From Hyphomonadaceae bacterium (GTDB taxonomy: Bacteria > Pseudomonadota > Alphaproteobacteria > Rhizobiales > Hyphomicrobiaceae), in NCBI GenBank assembly GCA_019747815.1, contig JAIEQJ010000035.1, positions 124,001 to 188,000 of the forward strand: DNA of 64,000 nucleotides. The letters are read 5' to 3'. Below, piece after piece: positions 24,565 to 32,840 of this stretch (its first letter is position 1; every line of letters starts with the position of its first letter). The translations under genes were made by a program, and so were the position numbers. Below the pieces are notes generated by a model. That model searched no databases. It worked only from the letters and a program-made list of their open reading frames with translations, and was not told the origin of the DNA.

Positions 24565-26926
24565 CGGCCTCGCCAAGCTGGCCTGCAACCCGGCTGTCGG
24601 TGATCGCCCGCCAAACCTTTTGCGGCGTCAGCGGCATGTCGAGATGCGTGACGCCGTACTCGGCAAGCGCATCGAGCACGGCATTGACGATGGCGGGCGG
24701 GGCGCCGCAGCAGCCGGCCTCGCCGGCCCCCTTCACGCCGAGGGGATTGCGCAAGGTGGGTGCGCTTTCATCGTACTCGACCACCAGCGGCGGCACCTGG
24801 TCGGCGCGCGGCAGGGCGTAGTCCATGAACGAGCCCGTGAGCGGCTGGCCGCTGTCGCTGGCGTAGACCACCTCCTCCAGCAGCGCCTGGCCGAGTCCCT
24901 GGGCGATGCCGCCCATCACCTGTCCATCCGCCAGCATGGGATTGATGATGCGGCCGAAGTCATCGACGGCCCAGAAGCCCACCACCGCCACGACGCCGGT
25001 ATCGGGGTCCACCTCCACCTCGGCGGCATGGCAGCCGTTGGGGATGGTGATGGCCTCGCGCTCGTAGACCGTGTCCGTATCGAGGGCGCCAGCCCGCATG
25101 CCGGGTGGCAGGCGGCTGGCATCGGCCGCGGCAGCCACGACCTTGCCGATGGCCAGCGACTGCCCGGTCTTGATGTCGCTGAAGCGGCCGTTGGCGTGGG
25201 CGATGTCCTCGGGGCGGGAATTCAGCAGATGCGCGGCAATGATGCGGCCCTTGGCGATCATCTCGTCGGCCGCCTTGGCGACGGCATTGCCGCCGACCTC
25301 CAGCCCGCGCGAGCCGCCGTGCCCGCCCCCCATCCTGGTGACCGCCGTATCGGCCTGCTGGAAGCGGACGGCGCTGATCGGCAGGCCGAGCTTGGCCGCC
25401 AGAATCTGCGGCAGCGCCGTCTCGTGACCCATGCCGGTGGAATGGCTGCCGACCGAGAGCGTGAGGGTGCCGTCGGCGGCGAACGCGACCCTGGCCTCCT
25501 CCCTGGGCGCGCCGCCCGTGCATTCCAGATACGGCGCCACGGCGAAACCGCGGCGCCGGCCGCGCGCCTTCGCCCGCGCCGCGCGCTCGGGAAAGCCGGC
25601 GTAGTCCGCGAGCGTCAGCGCCCGGTCGAGCAGACCGGCAAAGTTGCCCTGGTCGATCGACAGGCCCATCGGGGTCTTCCAGGGCAGCGCCGCGCGCGGG
25701 ATCATATTCTTGCGGCGCAATTGCATGCGGTCGAAGCCCAGCGTGCGCGCCGCATATTCGACGATGCGCTCCACATGAAACGACGCCTCGGGCCGGCCGG
25801 CACCGCGGTAGGGGTCGGTCTGCGGCGTGTTGGTGAAGGCGGCCTTGGCGCTGTAGAGCATGGCCGTGAAGGCGTAGGGTCCGCCCTGGGTGCGTGCCGA
25901 GCCCTGCGTCGGCGTGAACGGTCCCATGGTGCCGCACCAGGCGCCGAGATTGCCGACCGTCTCGACCTTGAGCGCGAGAAACGTGCCGTCCGCCTTCAGC
26001 GCCAGCGACACCTTCGAGGTCTGGTCGCGGCCGTGCGTATCGCTGAGAAAGGCCTCCGTGCGCGTCGCTACCCATTTGACCGGGCGGCCGATCTGCCGGC
26101 TCGCGTAGAGCAGCAGCGACGGCTCGGGATAGACGCTGTTCTTGGCGCCGAAGCCGCCGCCGACATCGGGCGCGAGGTGGCGCACCTTGGCGCTCGGGAT
26201 ATTGAGGATCTTGTCGGCGATGATCTCGCGGTTGGCGTGGATGTTTTGCGAGGCGTTCCACAGCGTGTAGGTGTCGGTGGCCTGGTCGTAGGCCGCCAGC
26301 ACCCCGCGCGGCTCCATCGGCGCGCCGGTGACGCGGTTGTTGACGATATCCAGGGTGACGACATGGTCGGCGCTGGCGAACGCGGCCTCCACCGCGGCGC
26401 GGTTGCCAAGCTCGTAGTCGAGGCAGAGATTGCCGGGGGCCTCGGGCCACAGCTGCGGTGCACCGGCTTCAAGCGCCGGCACCTGGCGCGTCACGGCGGC
26501 AAGGTCGTCGTAGTCGATCTCGATCAGCTCGAGCGCGTCTTCGGCCTGCGCTTGCGTTTCGGCGACCACCAGCACGACGGGCTCGCCCACATGCCGCACG
26601 GCATCGACGGCGAGGCAGTGGTGCTTGGGCTCGTTGAACGGGGAGCCGTCGCGCTTGGTGCGCACGGTCGATTTGGTCGGAATGGGGCCGTGTCCCGCCG
26701 CAACCCACGCGCTGCCGGTGACGACTAGCAGCACGCCGGGCGCCGCCCTGGCCTTGTCGGTGTCGATGCCCTTGATCCTGGCGTGCGCGCGGCTCGAGCG
26801 CAGCAGCATCGCGTAGGCCTGGCCGGGCAGGGTCACATCGTCGATGAAGGTGCCGGTGCCGGTGATGAAGCGGCGGTCTTCCTGCCGGCGCACCGAGGCG
26901 GGCATGAGCGTGTGGGACACTTGCAT
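24560..26926 (-). CDS. Xanthine dehydrogenase-family molybdopterin-binding subunit (form-II CoxL-like)
   Basis: 788-residue large subunit of a molybdenum hydroxylase. Visible motifs are DVGGGFGAKNSVYPEPSLLL (MoCo domain), PYRGAGRPEASF (the form-II AYRGAGR-type active-site loop rather than AYXCSFR of true aerobic CO dehydrogenase), GGGHGGSRGLEVGGNAVAKA and VKGAGEAGCCGAPPAIVNA with the catalytic Glu. The ATG at 26926 (MQVSHTLMPAS) is chosen. No FAD (CoxM) or 2Fe-2S (CoxS) subunit gene is adjacent, so its partners must be encoded elsewhere or it is an orphan. Its last codon and stop lie at the edge of the palindromic repeat. Confidence 0.88.
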   Translation of the reverse strand: MQVSHTLMPASVRRQEDRRFITGTGTFIDDVTLPGQAYAMLLRSSRAHARIKGIDTDKARAAPGVLLVVTGSAWVAAGHGPIPTKSTVRTKRDGSPFNEPKHHCLAVDAVRHVGEPVVLVVAETQAQAEDALELIEIDYDDLAAVTRQVPALEAGAPQLWPEAPGNLCLDYELGNRAAVEAAFASADHVVTLDIVNNRVTGAPMEPRGVLAAYDQATDTYTLWNASQNIHANREIIADKILNIPSAKVRHLAPDVGGGFGAKNSVYPEPSLLLYASRQIGRPVKWVATRTEAFLSDTHGRDQTSKVSLALKADGTFLALKVETVGNLGAWCGTMGPFTPTQGSARTQGGPYAFTAMLYSAKAAFTNTPQTDPYRGAGRPEASFHVERIVEYAARTLGFDRMQLRRKNMIPRAALPWKTPMGLSIDQGNFAGLLDRALTLADYAGFPERAARAKARGRRRGFAVAPYLECTGGAPREEARVAFAADGTLTLSVGSHSTGMGHETALPQILAAKLGLPISAVRFQQADTAVTRMGGGHGGSRGLEVGGNAVAKAADEMIAKGRIIAAHLLNSRPEDIAHANGRFSDIKTGQSLAIGKVVAAAADASRLPPGMRAGALDTDTVYEREAITIPNGCHAAEVEVDPDTGVVAVVGFWAVDDFGRIINPMLADGQVMGGIAQGLGQALLEEVVYASDSGQPLTGSFMDYALPRADQVPPLVVEYDESAPTLRNPLGVKGAGEAGCCGAPPAIVNAVLDALAEYGVTHLDMPLTPQKVWRAITDSRVAGQLGEAG

Positions 26927-26968
26927 GGTCTCGTTCAGTCGGCTCGCAAGGCACAAATCCGGCGCAGC

Positions 26969-27577
26969 CTACACCTGCTTCCTGAAAATGAGCGACAGAT
27001 TGTTGGCGGGCATCGCTTCGACGATAGGGTCGGCGAAGCCATGCGTGCGGGCGAGCTGTGCCACCGCCTCCAGGTCGCGCACGCCCCAATCCGGGTTCTG
27101 CGCACGCAGGCTGCGGTCGAATGCGGCGTTGCTCGGTGCGGTGTGGTCGCCATGGCGGCGGAAGGGCCCGTACAGGTAGAGCATGGCCTCGGCGGGCAGC
27201 AGCGCTGCGGCGCCGCGCACGAGGCCCATGGCGGCGGCCCAGGGGGCGATGTGGATCATGTTGATTGAGATCACCGCTTCGGCTGCCCGGATAGGCCACG
27301 GCTCGGCTGCGGCATCGAGCGCGATGGCCGGGCGGACATTTTTGAGGCCGGTGCTGGCGACCCACGCGTCGATGCTGGCCAGCGCCTGCGGATCGGGGTC
27401 GCTCGGCTGAAAGTCGAGGTCGGGACATGCCTGGGCGAAGTGCACGATGTGCTCGCCCGAGCCGCTCGCCACCTCCAGCACCAGCCCGCGCCGGGGCAGA
27501 TGCGTCTTGAGCACGGCCAGGATCGGCGCCCGGTTGCGGGCTGCGGCCGGCGCGCGAAGCCGTGCGTCGCTCGTCAT
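26969..27577 (-). CDS. DUF938 SAM-dependent methyltransferase-like protein
   Basis: 202-residue class I methyltransferase fold. Motif I is VLEVASGSGEHIVHFAQACP, motif II about LDFQPSDPDPQALASIDAW, and there is a conserved AVISINMIHIAPWAAAMGL. The ATG at 27577 follows an AGGAAA ribosome site. The frame stays open for another 330 codons upstream, but those overlap the LLM gene in a different frame and are not real. The ATG overlaps the stop of a 43-codon CoA-transferase remnant. Function unknown. Confidence 0.82.
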   Translation of the reverse strand: MTSDARLRAPAAARNRAPILAVLKTHLPRRGLVLEVASGSGEHIVHFAQACPDLDFQPSDPDPQALASIDAWVASTGLKNVRPAIALDAAAEPWPIRAAEAVISINMIHIAPWAAAMGLVRGAAALLPAEAMLYLYGPFRRHGDHTAPSNAAFDRSLRAQNPDWGVRDLEAVAQLARTHGFADPIVEAMPANNLSLIFRKQV

Positions 27578-27705
27578 GCTGTGTTTCCTTCCGCACCGAT
27601 GACGCCATCTCGGGTGCGCATCGGCGCGCAGGCAACACGCCTCGCCCACGGCCCCGACAGCATGGAGGTCAAATCGACGATCCGGATGCCTGCACGTGGA
27701 CCCAT
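27574..27705 (-). pseudogene. N-terminal stub of a CaiB/BaiF (class III) CoA-transferase
   Basis: A 43-codon ORF begins MGPRAGIRIVDLTSMLSGPW, the hallmark N-terminus of class III CoA-transferases. It then loses similarity (ARRVACAPMRTRDG) and stops at a TGA that overlaps the methyltransferase ATG (ATGA). About 350 residues are missing, so this is probably a deletion scar. Confidence 0.65.
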
Positions 27706-27720
27706 GACGTGTGCTCCGCC

Positions 27721-28977
27721 TCAAGAGGCCTTTGACTGATTGACGACCGGCTTGGCCACCGCCGCGCGCACGATCGGAATATCGGCATCGGCGAGCGGGG
27801 CCATGCGCGTCTTGCGCGCCAGCGCCCTCTCGATGAAGGGCGCCAGCTCGTCCGCCTTGCGGCGCTCGCGCTCGGCGGCCTTGGGGGCGAACTCGGGCAG
27901 CACCTCGCGCGCCAGCAGCTCCAGCGACTGGCAGATGTGGTCGTGCCGGTTGCGGCCGGCCTGCTGCAGCAGAATGATCTGGTCGATGCCGGCGGCCTCG
28001 AAGGAGGCCACGTGGCCGCGGAAATCGTCCGCCGTGCCGATGCCGCGCGACTGCTGGAACGCCCCCGACAAGGCTTCGGTGCCGGCGGCATCGGCGCCGA
28101 GTGCGCCACCGCTGCGTTCCGTCTGGAACTGCTCGAAGAGGCGCGAGCGGCCGGGCACCGCATCGTTGGTGACCAGGGCGGAGATGGCGAAGCGGAAGAA
28201 CTCGAAGCCCTCCTGGCCGCGCCGCGCCGCTTCCTCGCGGTCGGCATGCAGCGAGAACGCCGACACCATGGCGATGTTGGCGTTGACGCTGTGGCCGAGC
28301 GGCACGCAGGCCTCGCTCTTGATGATGTCGTAGTAGATCCGGCTCCAGGTGCGCGCCTCCGCCTCGTCGATGAAGGAGAACGCCAGCGCTCCCACGCCGA
28401 GGCTCGCCGCCACCTTGATGGTGTCGCGGTTGGTGCAGGCCATCCACAGCGGCGGATGCGGCTTCTGCACGGGCTTGGGCAGCACGTTGCGGCAGGGCAT
28501 CTTGAACGAGCGTCCCTCGAAGCCCGGATAGGGCTCCATCACCATCATGTTGGCGATCTGCTCGGCGCATTCGAGCGCCATGGCGCGCTTTTCCTTGGCC
28601 GGGATGTCGAAGCCGCCGAGCTCCAGCCGCGTGGCGCCCTCGCCGATGCCCAGCTCCGCCCGGCCGTTGGAGATGAGGTCGAGCATGGCCACGGCTTCCG
28701 CCGTGCGCGCGGGATGGTTGTAGTTGGCGATCACCTGCCGGATGCCGTGTCCGAGCCGGATGCGCCGGGTGCGGGCGGCGGCGGCGGCCAGGAACACCTC
28801 CGAGGCCGAGCAGTGCGAGTATTCCTCGAGGAAGTGGTGCTCCACCGCCCAGGCATAGTCGAGCCCCAGGCGGTCGGCCAGCTCCACCTGGGCCAGCGCA
28901 TCCTCAACGAGCCGGCGCTCGTCGTCGGGACCCCAGGGCTTGGGCAATTGCAGCTCGTAGAAGATCCCGAATTTCAT
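27721..28977 (-). CDS. LLM class flavin-dependent oxidoreductase
   Basis: 418-residue luciferase-like monooxygenase (F420- or FMN-dependent TIM barrel). Family motifs are MKFGIFYELQLPKPWGPDDE, WAVEHHFLEEYSHCSASEVF, LGHGIRQVIANYNHPARTAE, LDLISNGRAELGIGEGATRL and PPLWMACTNRDTIKVAASLG. Substrate unknown; relatives oxidise alkanes, sulfonates or terpenoid ketones, and the nearby atu-like acyl-CoA genes make a terpene-related role possible but unproven. Confidence 0.88.
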   Translation of the reverse strand: MKFGIFYELQLPKPWGPDDERRLVEDALAQVELADRLGLDYAWAVEHHFLEEYSHCSASEVFLAAAAARTRRIRLGHGIRQVIANYNHPARTAEAVAMLDLISNGRAELGIGEGATRLELGGFDIPAKEKRAMALECAEQIANMMVMEPYPGFEGRSFKMPCRNVLPKPVQKPHPPLWMACTNRDTIKVAASLGVGALAFSFIDEAEARTWSRIYYDIIKSEACVPLGHSVNANIAMVSAFSLHADREEAARRGQEGFEFFRFAISALVTNDAVPGRSRLFEQFQTERSGGALGADAAGTEALSGAFQQSRGIGTADDFRGHVASFEAAGIDQIILLQQAGRNRHDHICQSLELLAREVLPEFAPKAAERERRKADELAPFIERALARKTRMAPLADADIPIVRAAVAKPVVNQSKAS

Positions 28978-29064
28978 CGCCGGCTCTCCATCCGCGTCTC
29001 CCCGCTTGCGAGCGTCCGACGCGGCCGGGCTCTTGGCAAGCCCTGTTGTGCAGCCGGCGCCGGG

Positions 29065-29868
29065 CTAATCGGCAAATGTCGGGCTGCGGCCGGCAAAGAA
29101 GGCCGCAATGCCCTCGCGGAAATCGGCGGTTGCGGCGGCGGCCACGAAACCGTTGCGCTCCGCCTCCAGATGCACCTCGAGGCTCGAGGTCTGCGCCTGC
29201 TGCACGAGGCGCTTGACGTTGGCGAGCGCAACGCGCGGCCCGGCGGCGAGCCGCTTGGCCAGGGCCTCGGTGGCCGATGCCAGCTCGCTGGGCGGCACGA
29301 CCCGGTTGACGAGCCCCAGCGTCTTGAGCTGATCGGCGCCGATCGGCTCCCCGATCATCAGCACCTCCATGGCCCGCCTTGGCCCGAGCAGCCGGGTCAG
29401 GCTCCAGCTCGTGCCTCCATCCGGGCTGGTGCCGATGCGCCCGTAGGCCGGGACGAGCCTGGTATCGGCCGCGGCGATGATGAGATCACAGGCCAGCGCC
29501 AGCCCCACGCCGCCGCCCGCCACCGGGCCATGAATGCCGGCGATGACGGGGATCGGCAGGCGCTTGATGCAGCGGATCGACTGGTGGAACAGCTCGATGA
29601 GGCGGCTTGCCGTCTCCGGCGCCCGTTCCAGGTCGGCATGGAAGACATTGAGGTCGCCGCCGCCCATGAACGAGCGGCCCGCGCCATCGAGCACGAGCAC
29701 CTTCACCGCGCCGGCACGCTCGATGCTGCCCAGCGCGTCCGCCAGCGCCTGCGCCATGGGCGCGTCGAGCACGTTGAGGCTGTGGGGCCGGTTGAGCGTG
29801 ATGCGCGCAACCACACCGTCGGTCCTCAGCAGCACGCCGTTGCCATCACCCCCATTGCCATCACCCAT
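29065..29868 (-). CDS. Enoyl-CoA hydratase/isomerase family protein
   Basis: 267-residue crotonase. The oxyanion-hole segments are GRSFMGGGDLNVFHAD (about residue 70) and IHGPVAGGGVGLALACDLII (about 110); the catalytic-region helix is RIGTSPDGGTSWSLTRLLG. The first acidic catalytic position reads P-D in TSPDGG. The ATG at 29868 is chosen because GGGAGG lies 6 nt upstream; the ATG at 29874 would be too close to it. It is divergent from the second hydratase gene across a region holding four 16-bp repeats. Confidence 0.88.
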   Translation of the reverse strand: MGDGNGGDGNGVLLRTDGVVARITLNRPHSLNVLDAPMAQALADALGSIERAGAVKVLVLDGAGRSFMGGGDLNVFHADLERAPETASRLIELFHQSIRCIKRLPIPVIAGIHGPVAGGGVGLALACDLIIAAADTRLVPAYGRIGTSPDGGTSWSLTRLLGPRRAMEVLMIGEPIGADQLKTLGLVNRVVPPSELASATEALAKRLAAGPRVALANVKRLVQQAQTSSLEVHLEAERNGFVAAAATADFREGIAAFFAGRSPTFAD

Positions 29869-29903
29869 GTGCATCCTCCCGCATGACGAGAGCCACCGGT
29901 GCT

Positions 29904-29967
29904 TGCATCGGCCAGGCCTTGCATCGGCCGAGATCTGCATCCGCCAAGCCTTGCATCGGGCTGGCCG
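29904..29967. repeat. Four tandem 16-bp repeats between divergent hydratase genes
   Basis: Exact 16-bp period: TGCATCGGCCAGGCCT (29904), TGCATCGGCCGAGATC (29920), TGCATCCGCCAAGCCT (29936), TGCATCGGGCTGGCCG (29952). The TGCATC core is invariant in all four. The array lies 36 bp upstream of the minus-strand hydratase start, in the shared promoter region. It could be a multi-site operator or a simple tandem duplication. Confidence 0.75.
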
Positions 29968-30003
29968 TTGCTCTCATGTGCCGACTAGACTAACTTGAAG
30001 ACA

Positions 30004-30024
30004 AAAATGAATTCAACTCATTTT
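30004..30024. promoter_or_regulatory. Inverted repeat in the leader of the plus-strand hydratase gene
   Basis: AAAATGA (30004-30010) and TCATTTT (30018-30024) form perfect 7-bp arms around ATTCAAC, immediately before the GGAGG ribosome site of the gene starting at 30034. The position suits an operator or a translation-masking hairpin. Confidence 0.45.
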
Positions 30025-30033
30025 GGAGGCGCG

Positions 30034-30813
30034 ATGTCCGAGGTTCGGTGTGAGCGGCGCGGTGAGGCCCTGTGGCTGACCATCGATCGCGAGGCAAGCC
30101 GCAACGCGCTCAACGAAGCCGTTCTGGACGGCCTGCGCCACGGCCTCCTGTCGCTTGCAAGCCAGCCTGACATTCGCGCCGCCGTGATCACGGGCGCGGG
30201 CGAGAAGGCCTTCTGCGCCGGCGGCGATCTCAAGCCCACCGCCGAAGGCGACCCCTTCCACGTCGATCCCGCAGAGGTCGACAATCCCGTCGTCAAGCTG
30301 TTCCGCACCATCCTCGATTGCCCCGTGCCGGTCATCGCGCGCGTCAATGGTCACGCCCTGGCGGGAGGGTTCGGTCTTGCCTGCGCTACCGATGTCGCCG
30401 TCGTTGCCGAGCATGCGCGCCTCGGCGTTCCGGAGGCGCGCATCGGCATCTTTCCGATGATGATCCTGCCCTACATGCTGCGCACCATCCCGCGGCGCAA
30501 GCTGCTGGAGCTCTGCCTGACAGCCGAGCCGATCACGGCCGCCGAGGCCCTGGCGCACGGCATCGTCAATCATGTGGTGCCGCTGGCCGGGCTTGATGCC
30601 AAGGTCGACGCGCTGGTGGCCGCCATCGCCCGGTGCTCGCCGACGGCGCTGCGCATGGGACGGCGTGCGCTCGCCACCATCGACGCCCTGCCGCTCGATG
30701 CGGGCCTTGAGTACGCCCAGCGGGTGCTGCCGCAGATGGCGCGCACGCAGGACGCCCGCGAGGGCTTCAAAGCCTTCAACGAGCGCCGCGCGCCGGTCTG
30801 GACAGGGCGCTGA
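30034..30813 (+). CDS. Enoyl-CoA hydratase-related protein (AtuE-like position)
   Basis: 259-residue crotonase: KAFCAGGDLKPTAEGD (first oxyanion loop), VNGHALAGGFGLACATDVAV (second) and LGVPEARIGIFPMMILPYML. The Glu of PEARIG aligns with the general acid/base Glu found in many hydratases. The ATG at 30034 is preceded by GGAGG; the frame remains open to 29995 but lacks a ribosome site there. It heads the plus-strand unit with the AtuA-like gene 4 nt downstream. In the Pseudomonas atu set a hydratase acts on isohexenylglutaconyl-CoA. Confidence 0.9.
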   Translation: MSEVRCERRGEALWLTIDREASRNALNEAVLDGLRHGLLSLASQPDIRAAVITGAGEKAFCAGGDLKPTAEGDPFHVDPAEVDNPVVKLFRTILDCPVPVIARVNGHALAGGFGLACATDVAVVAEHARLGVPEARIGIFPMMILPYMLRTIPRRKLLELCLTAEPITAAEALAHGIVNHVVPLAGLDAKVDALVAAIARCSPTALRMGRRALATIDALPLDAGLEYAQRVLPQMARTQDAREGFKAFNERRAPVWTGR

Positions 30814-30817
30814 GGCC

Positions 30818-32662
30818 ATGGCCCGCGACACGGTGAGAATTGGCGGCGCGGCCGGTTTCTGGGGCGACAGCCTGGATGGCGCGCGCCAGCTCGTCCTGCA
30901 TGGCGATGTCGACGTGCTGGTCTTCGACTACCTCGCCGAGGTCACCATCTCTCTGCTCGCGCGGATGCGCGCCCGCAAGCCCGCTGCCGGCTACGTAACG
31001 GATTTCATCGACGCGATCGCGCCGGTTCTGGGCGACATCAAGCAGCGCGGCATCCGCGTCATATCCAATGCTGGCGGCATCAACCCGCAGGCTGCCGCCG
31101 CCGCCTTGGGAGAGCGGGCGCGATCGCTGGGGCTCGCCTTCAAGATCGCCGTGGTCACGGGCGACGATCTGATGCCGCGCGCAGACGAGCTGCGGCGGCA
31201 TCGGATCAAGGAGATGTTCACCGGTGCGGATTTGCCCCCGCGCCTGTTGAGCGCCAATGCCTATCTCGGTGCCAGACCGATCGCAGCCGCGCTCGATCGG
31301 GGGGCCGACATCGTCATCACCGGGCGCTGCGTCGATTCCGCCGTCACCCTCGGCGCCCTCGTGCATCGTTTCGGCTGGCGCTGGAGCGACTGGGACAGGC
31401 TGGCCCAGGGCAGCGTCGCCGGGCATCTGCTCGAGTGCAGCACCCAGGTGACGGGTGGCATCGCCACGGACTGGGCCGATGTGCCCGGCTGGGACGACAT
31501 GGGCCTCCCGATCGCCGAGTGCAGCTCCGACGGCACCTTCATCATCACCAAGCCGCAGGGCACCGGCGGTCTGATCACGCCGCTGACGGTCGGAGAGCAG
31601 CTCCTCTATGAGATCGGCGATCCGGCCGCCTATGTGCTGCCGGACGTGCAATGCGACCTGCGCCAGATCAGGCTGACCCAGAGGGGGGCCGACTGCGTCG
31701 AGGTTCGCGGCGCCAGGGGACGGCCGCCGACGGCCGATCTGAAGGTCAGCGCCACCTACGCCGATGGCTATCGGGCGATCGGCACCGTCACCTTGGCGGG
31801 GCGCGATGCCGCGCCCAAGGCCCGGCGTGCCGGCGCGGCCATCTTCAAGCGCGCCCGCCGCCTGCTGGCGGCGCGGCAGCTCGGCGATTTCACCGAGACC
31901 TCGATCGAGGTCCTCGGCACGGAGGCGGTCTACGGCGCGTCCGCGCGCGCCCAGGCGGCTGCAGCCCGCGAGGTCGTTCTGAAGCTCGCCGCCACGCATC
32001 CTGACGCAGGGGCGCTCGAGATCTTCGCCCGCGAGATCATTCCGGCTGCGTCCTCGATGGCGCAGGGCTTGACCGGCTTCTTTGCCGGGCGTCCCGGTGT
32101 GCAGCCCGTCGTGCGCCTCTTCTCCTTTCTGTGGCCGAAGCGCGATGTGCAGCCGCTCGTGTCCATGGCCGGAGAGGACACGCCCGTTCCGTTCGACCCG
32201 GTCCCGGCCGTGGCGGCGCTGCCGGTCTCGCTCACGGTCGTGCCCGCCGGCATCCTGTCCGAGCCCGCGGCGTGCGTGCCGCTGGTCGCCCTGGCGGTTG
32301 GCCGCAGCGGCGACAAGGGCAACATGGCCAACATCGGCATCATCGCGCGGCGGGCGGAGTATCTTCCCTGGATCAAGGCGGCGCTCACGTCGGAGCGCCT
32401 GATGGCCTGGTTCGCCCAGACGGGCGTCACGCACGTCGAGCGGTTCGACCTGCCCGGCATGCACGCGATCAACTTCCTCCTGCACGAGGCGCTGGGCGGC
32501 GGCGGCATGGCCTCGCTGCGCATCGATCCTCAGGGCAAGGCATTCGCGCAGATGCTCATGGACATCGAGGTTGCGGTTCCGGCCGCGCTGGCCGACGCAG
32601 CGCGCGCGGCGGGATACGGCGCCGGCAGCCGAGACATCCGTGCTGCCGACGCGCCATCTTGA
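30818..32662 (+). CDS. AtuA-like (DUF1446) acyclic terpene utilization protein
   Basis: 614-residue protein with the full DUF1446/AtuA domain (about 1-440: RIGGAAGFWGDSLDGARQLV, VISNAGGINPQAAA, IVITGRCVDSAVTLGALVH, LPDVQCDLRQIRLTQ). A C-terminal AtuA-associated domain follows from about 510 (LVALAVGRSGDKGNMANIGI, GMHAINFLLHEALGGGGMAS). P. aeruginosa AtuA is needed for growth on citronellol and geraniol, but its chemistry is unknown. Its start is 4 nt after the hydratase stop. It is followed by palindromic repeat copy 2. Confidence 0.88.
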   Translation: MARDTVRIGGAAGFWGDSLDGARQLVLHGDVDVLVFDYLAEVTISLLARMRARKPAAGYVTDFIDAIAPVLGDIKQRGIRVISNAGGINPQAAAAALGERARSLGLAFKIAVVTGDDLMPRADELRRHRIKEMFTGADLPPRLLSANAYLGARPIAAALDRGADIVITGRCVDSAVTLGALVHRFGWRWSDWDRLAQGSVAGHLLECSTQVTGGIATDWADVPGWDDMGLPIAECSSDGTFIITKPQGTGGLITPLTVGEQLLYEIGDPAAYVLPDVQCDLRQIRLTQRGADCVEVRGARGRPPTADLKVSATYADGYRAIGTVTLAGRDAAPKARRAGAAIFKRARRLLAARQLGDFTETSIEVLGTEAVYGASARAQAAAAREVVLKLAATHPDAGALEIFAREIIPAASSMAQGLTGFFAGRPGVQPVVRLFSFLWPKRDVQPLVSMAGEDTPVPFDPVPAVAALPVSLTVVPAGILSEPAACVPLVALAVGRSGDKGNMANIGIIARRAEYLPWIKAALTSERLMAWFAQTGVTHVERFDLPGMHAINFLLHEALGGGGMASLRIDPQGKAFAQMLMDIEVAVPAALADAARAAGYGAGSRDIRAADAPS

Positions 32663-32676
32663 GCCGGGAAGGCACC

Positions 32677-32840
32677 AGTGTGATGATCGAGAAATTCACC
32701 CTTCCTCGCAGCACGCCTACTGAGCGAATTTCTCGATCTGAATCACACTGGAACCATGAGCTTGCTAGTGTCCTTTCGATCGCGAAGTTCGTTCAGCGCC
32801 TGCTGCAAGTTCCGGCGAACTTCGCGATCGGGACACTAGC
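32677..32840. repeat. Two-palindrome dispersed repeat, copy 2
   Basis: 164 bp, matching 24402-24564 with a few substitutions and one 1-bp indel. Palindrome A spans about 32677-32749 and palindrome B about 32765-32839, ending GGGACACTAGC. The next base (32841) is the A of the SDR start codon, so the element forms that gene's whole upstream region and ribosome site (GGGA about 8 nt before the ATG). Confidence 0.85.

Noticed and set aside
24620-26728. A 702-codon plus-strand frame opposite the CoxL-like gene
   Set aside because: Antisense of an unmistakable molybdopterin subunit; the translation has no recognisable domain.
26969-28570. A single 533-codon minus-strand frame that would fuse upstream sequence to the DUF938 methyltransferase
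   Set aside because: The upstream 330 codons overlap the LLM oxidoreductase in another frame and are Arg/Ala-rich; a proper ATG with AGGAAA exists at 27577.
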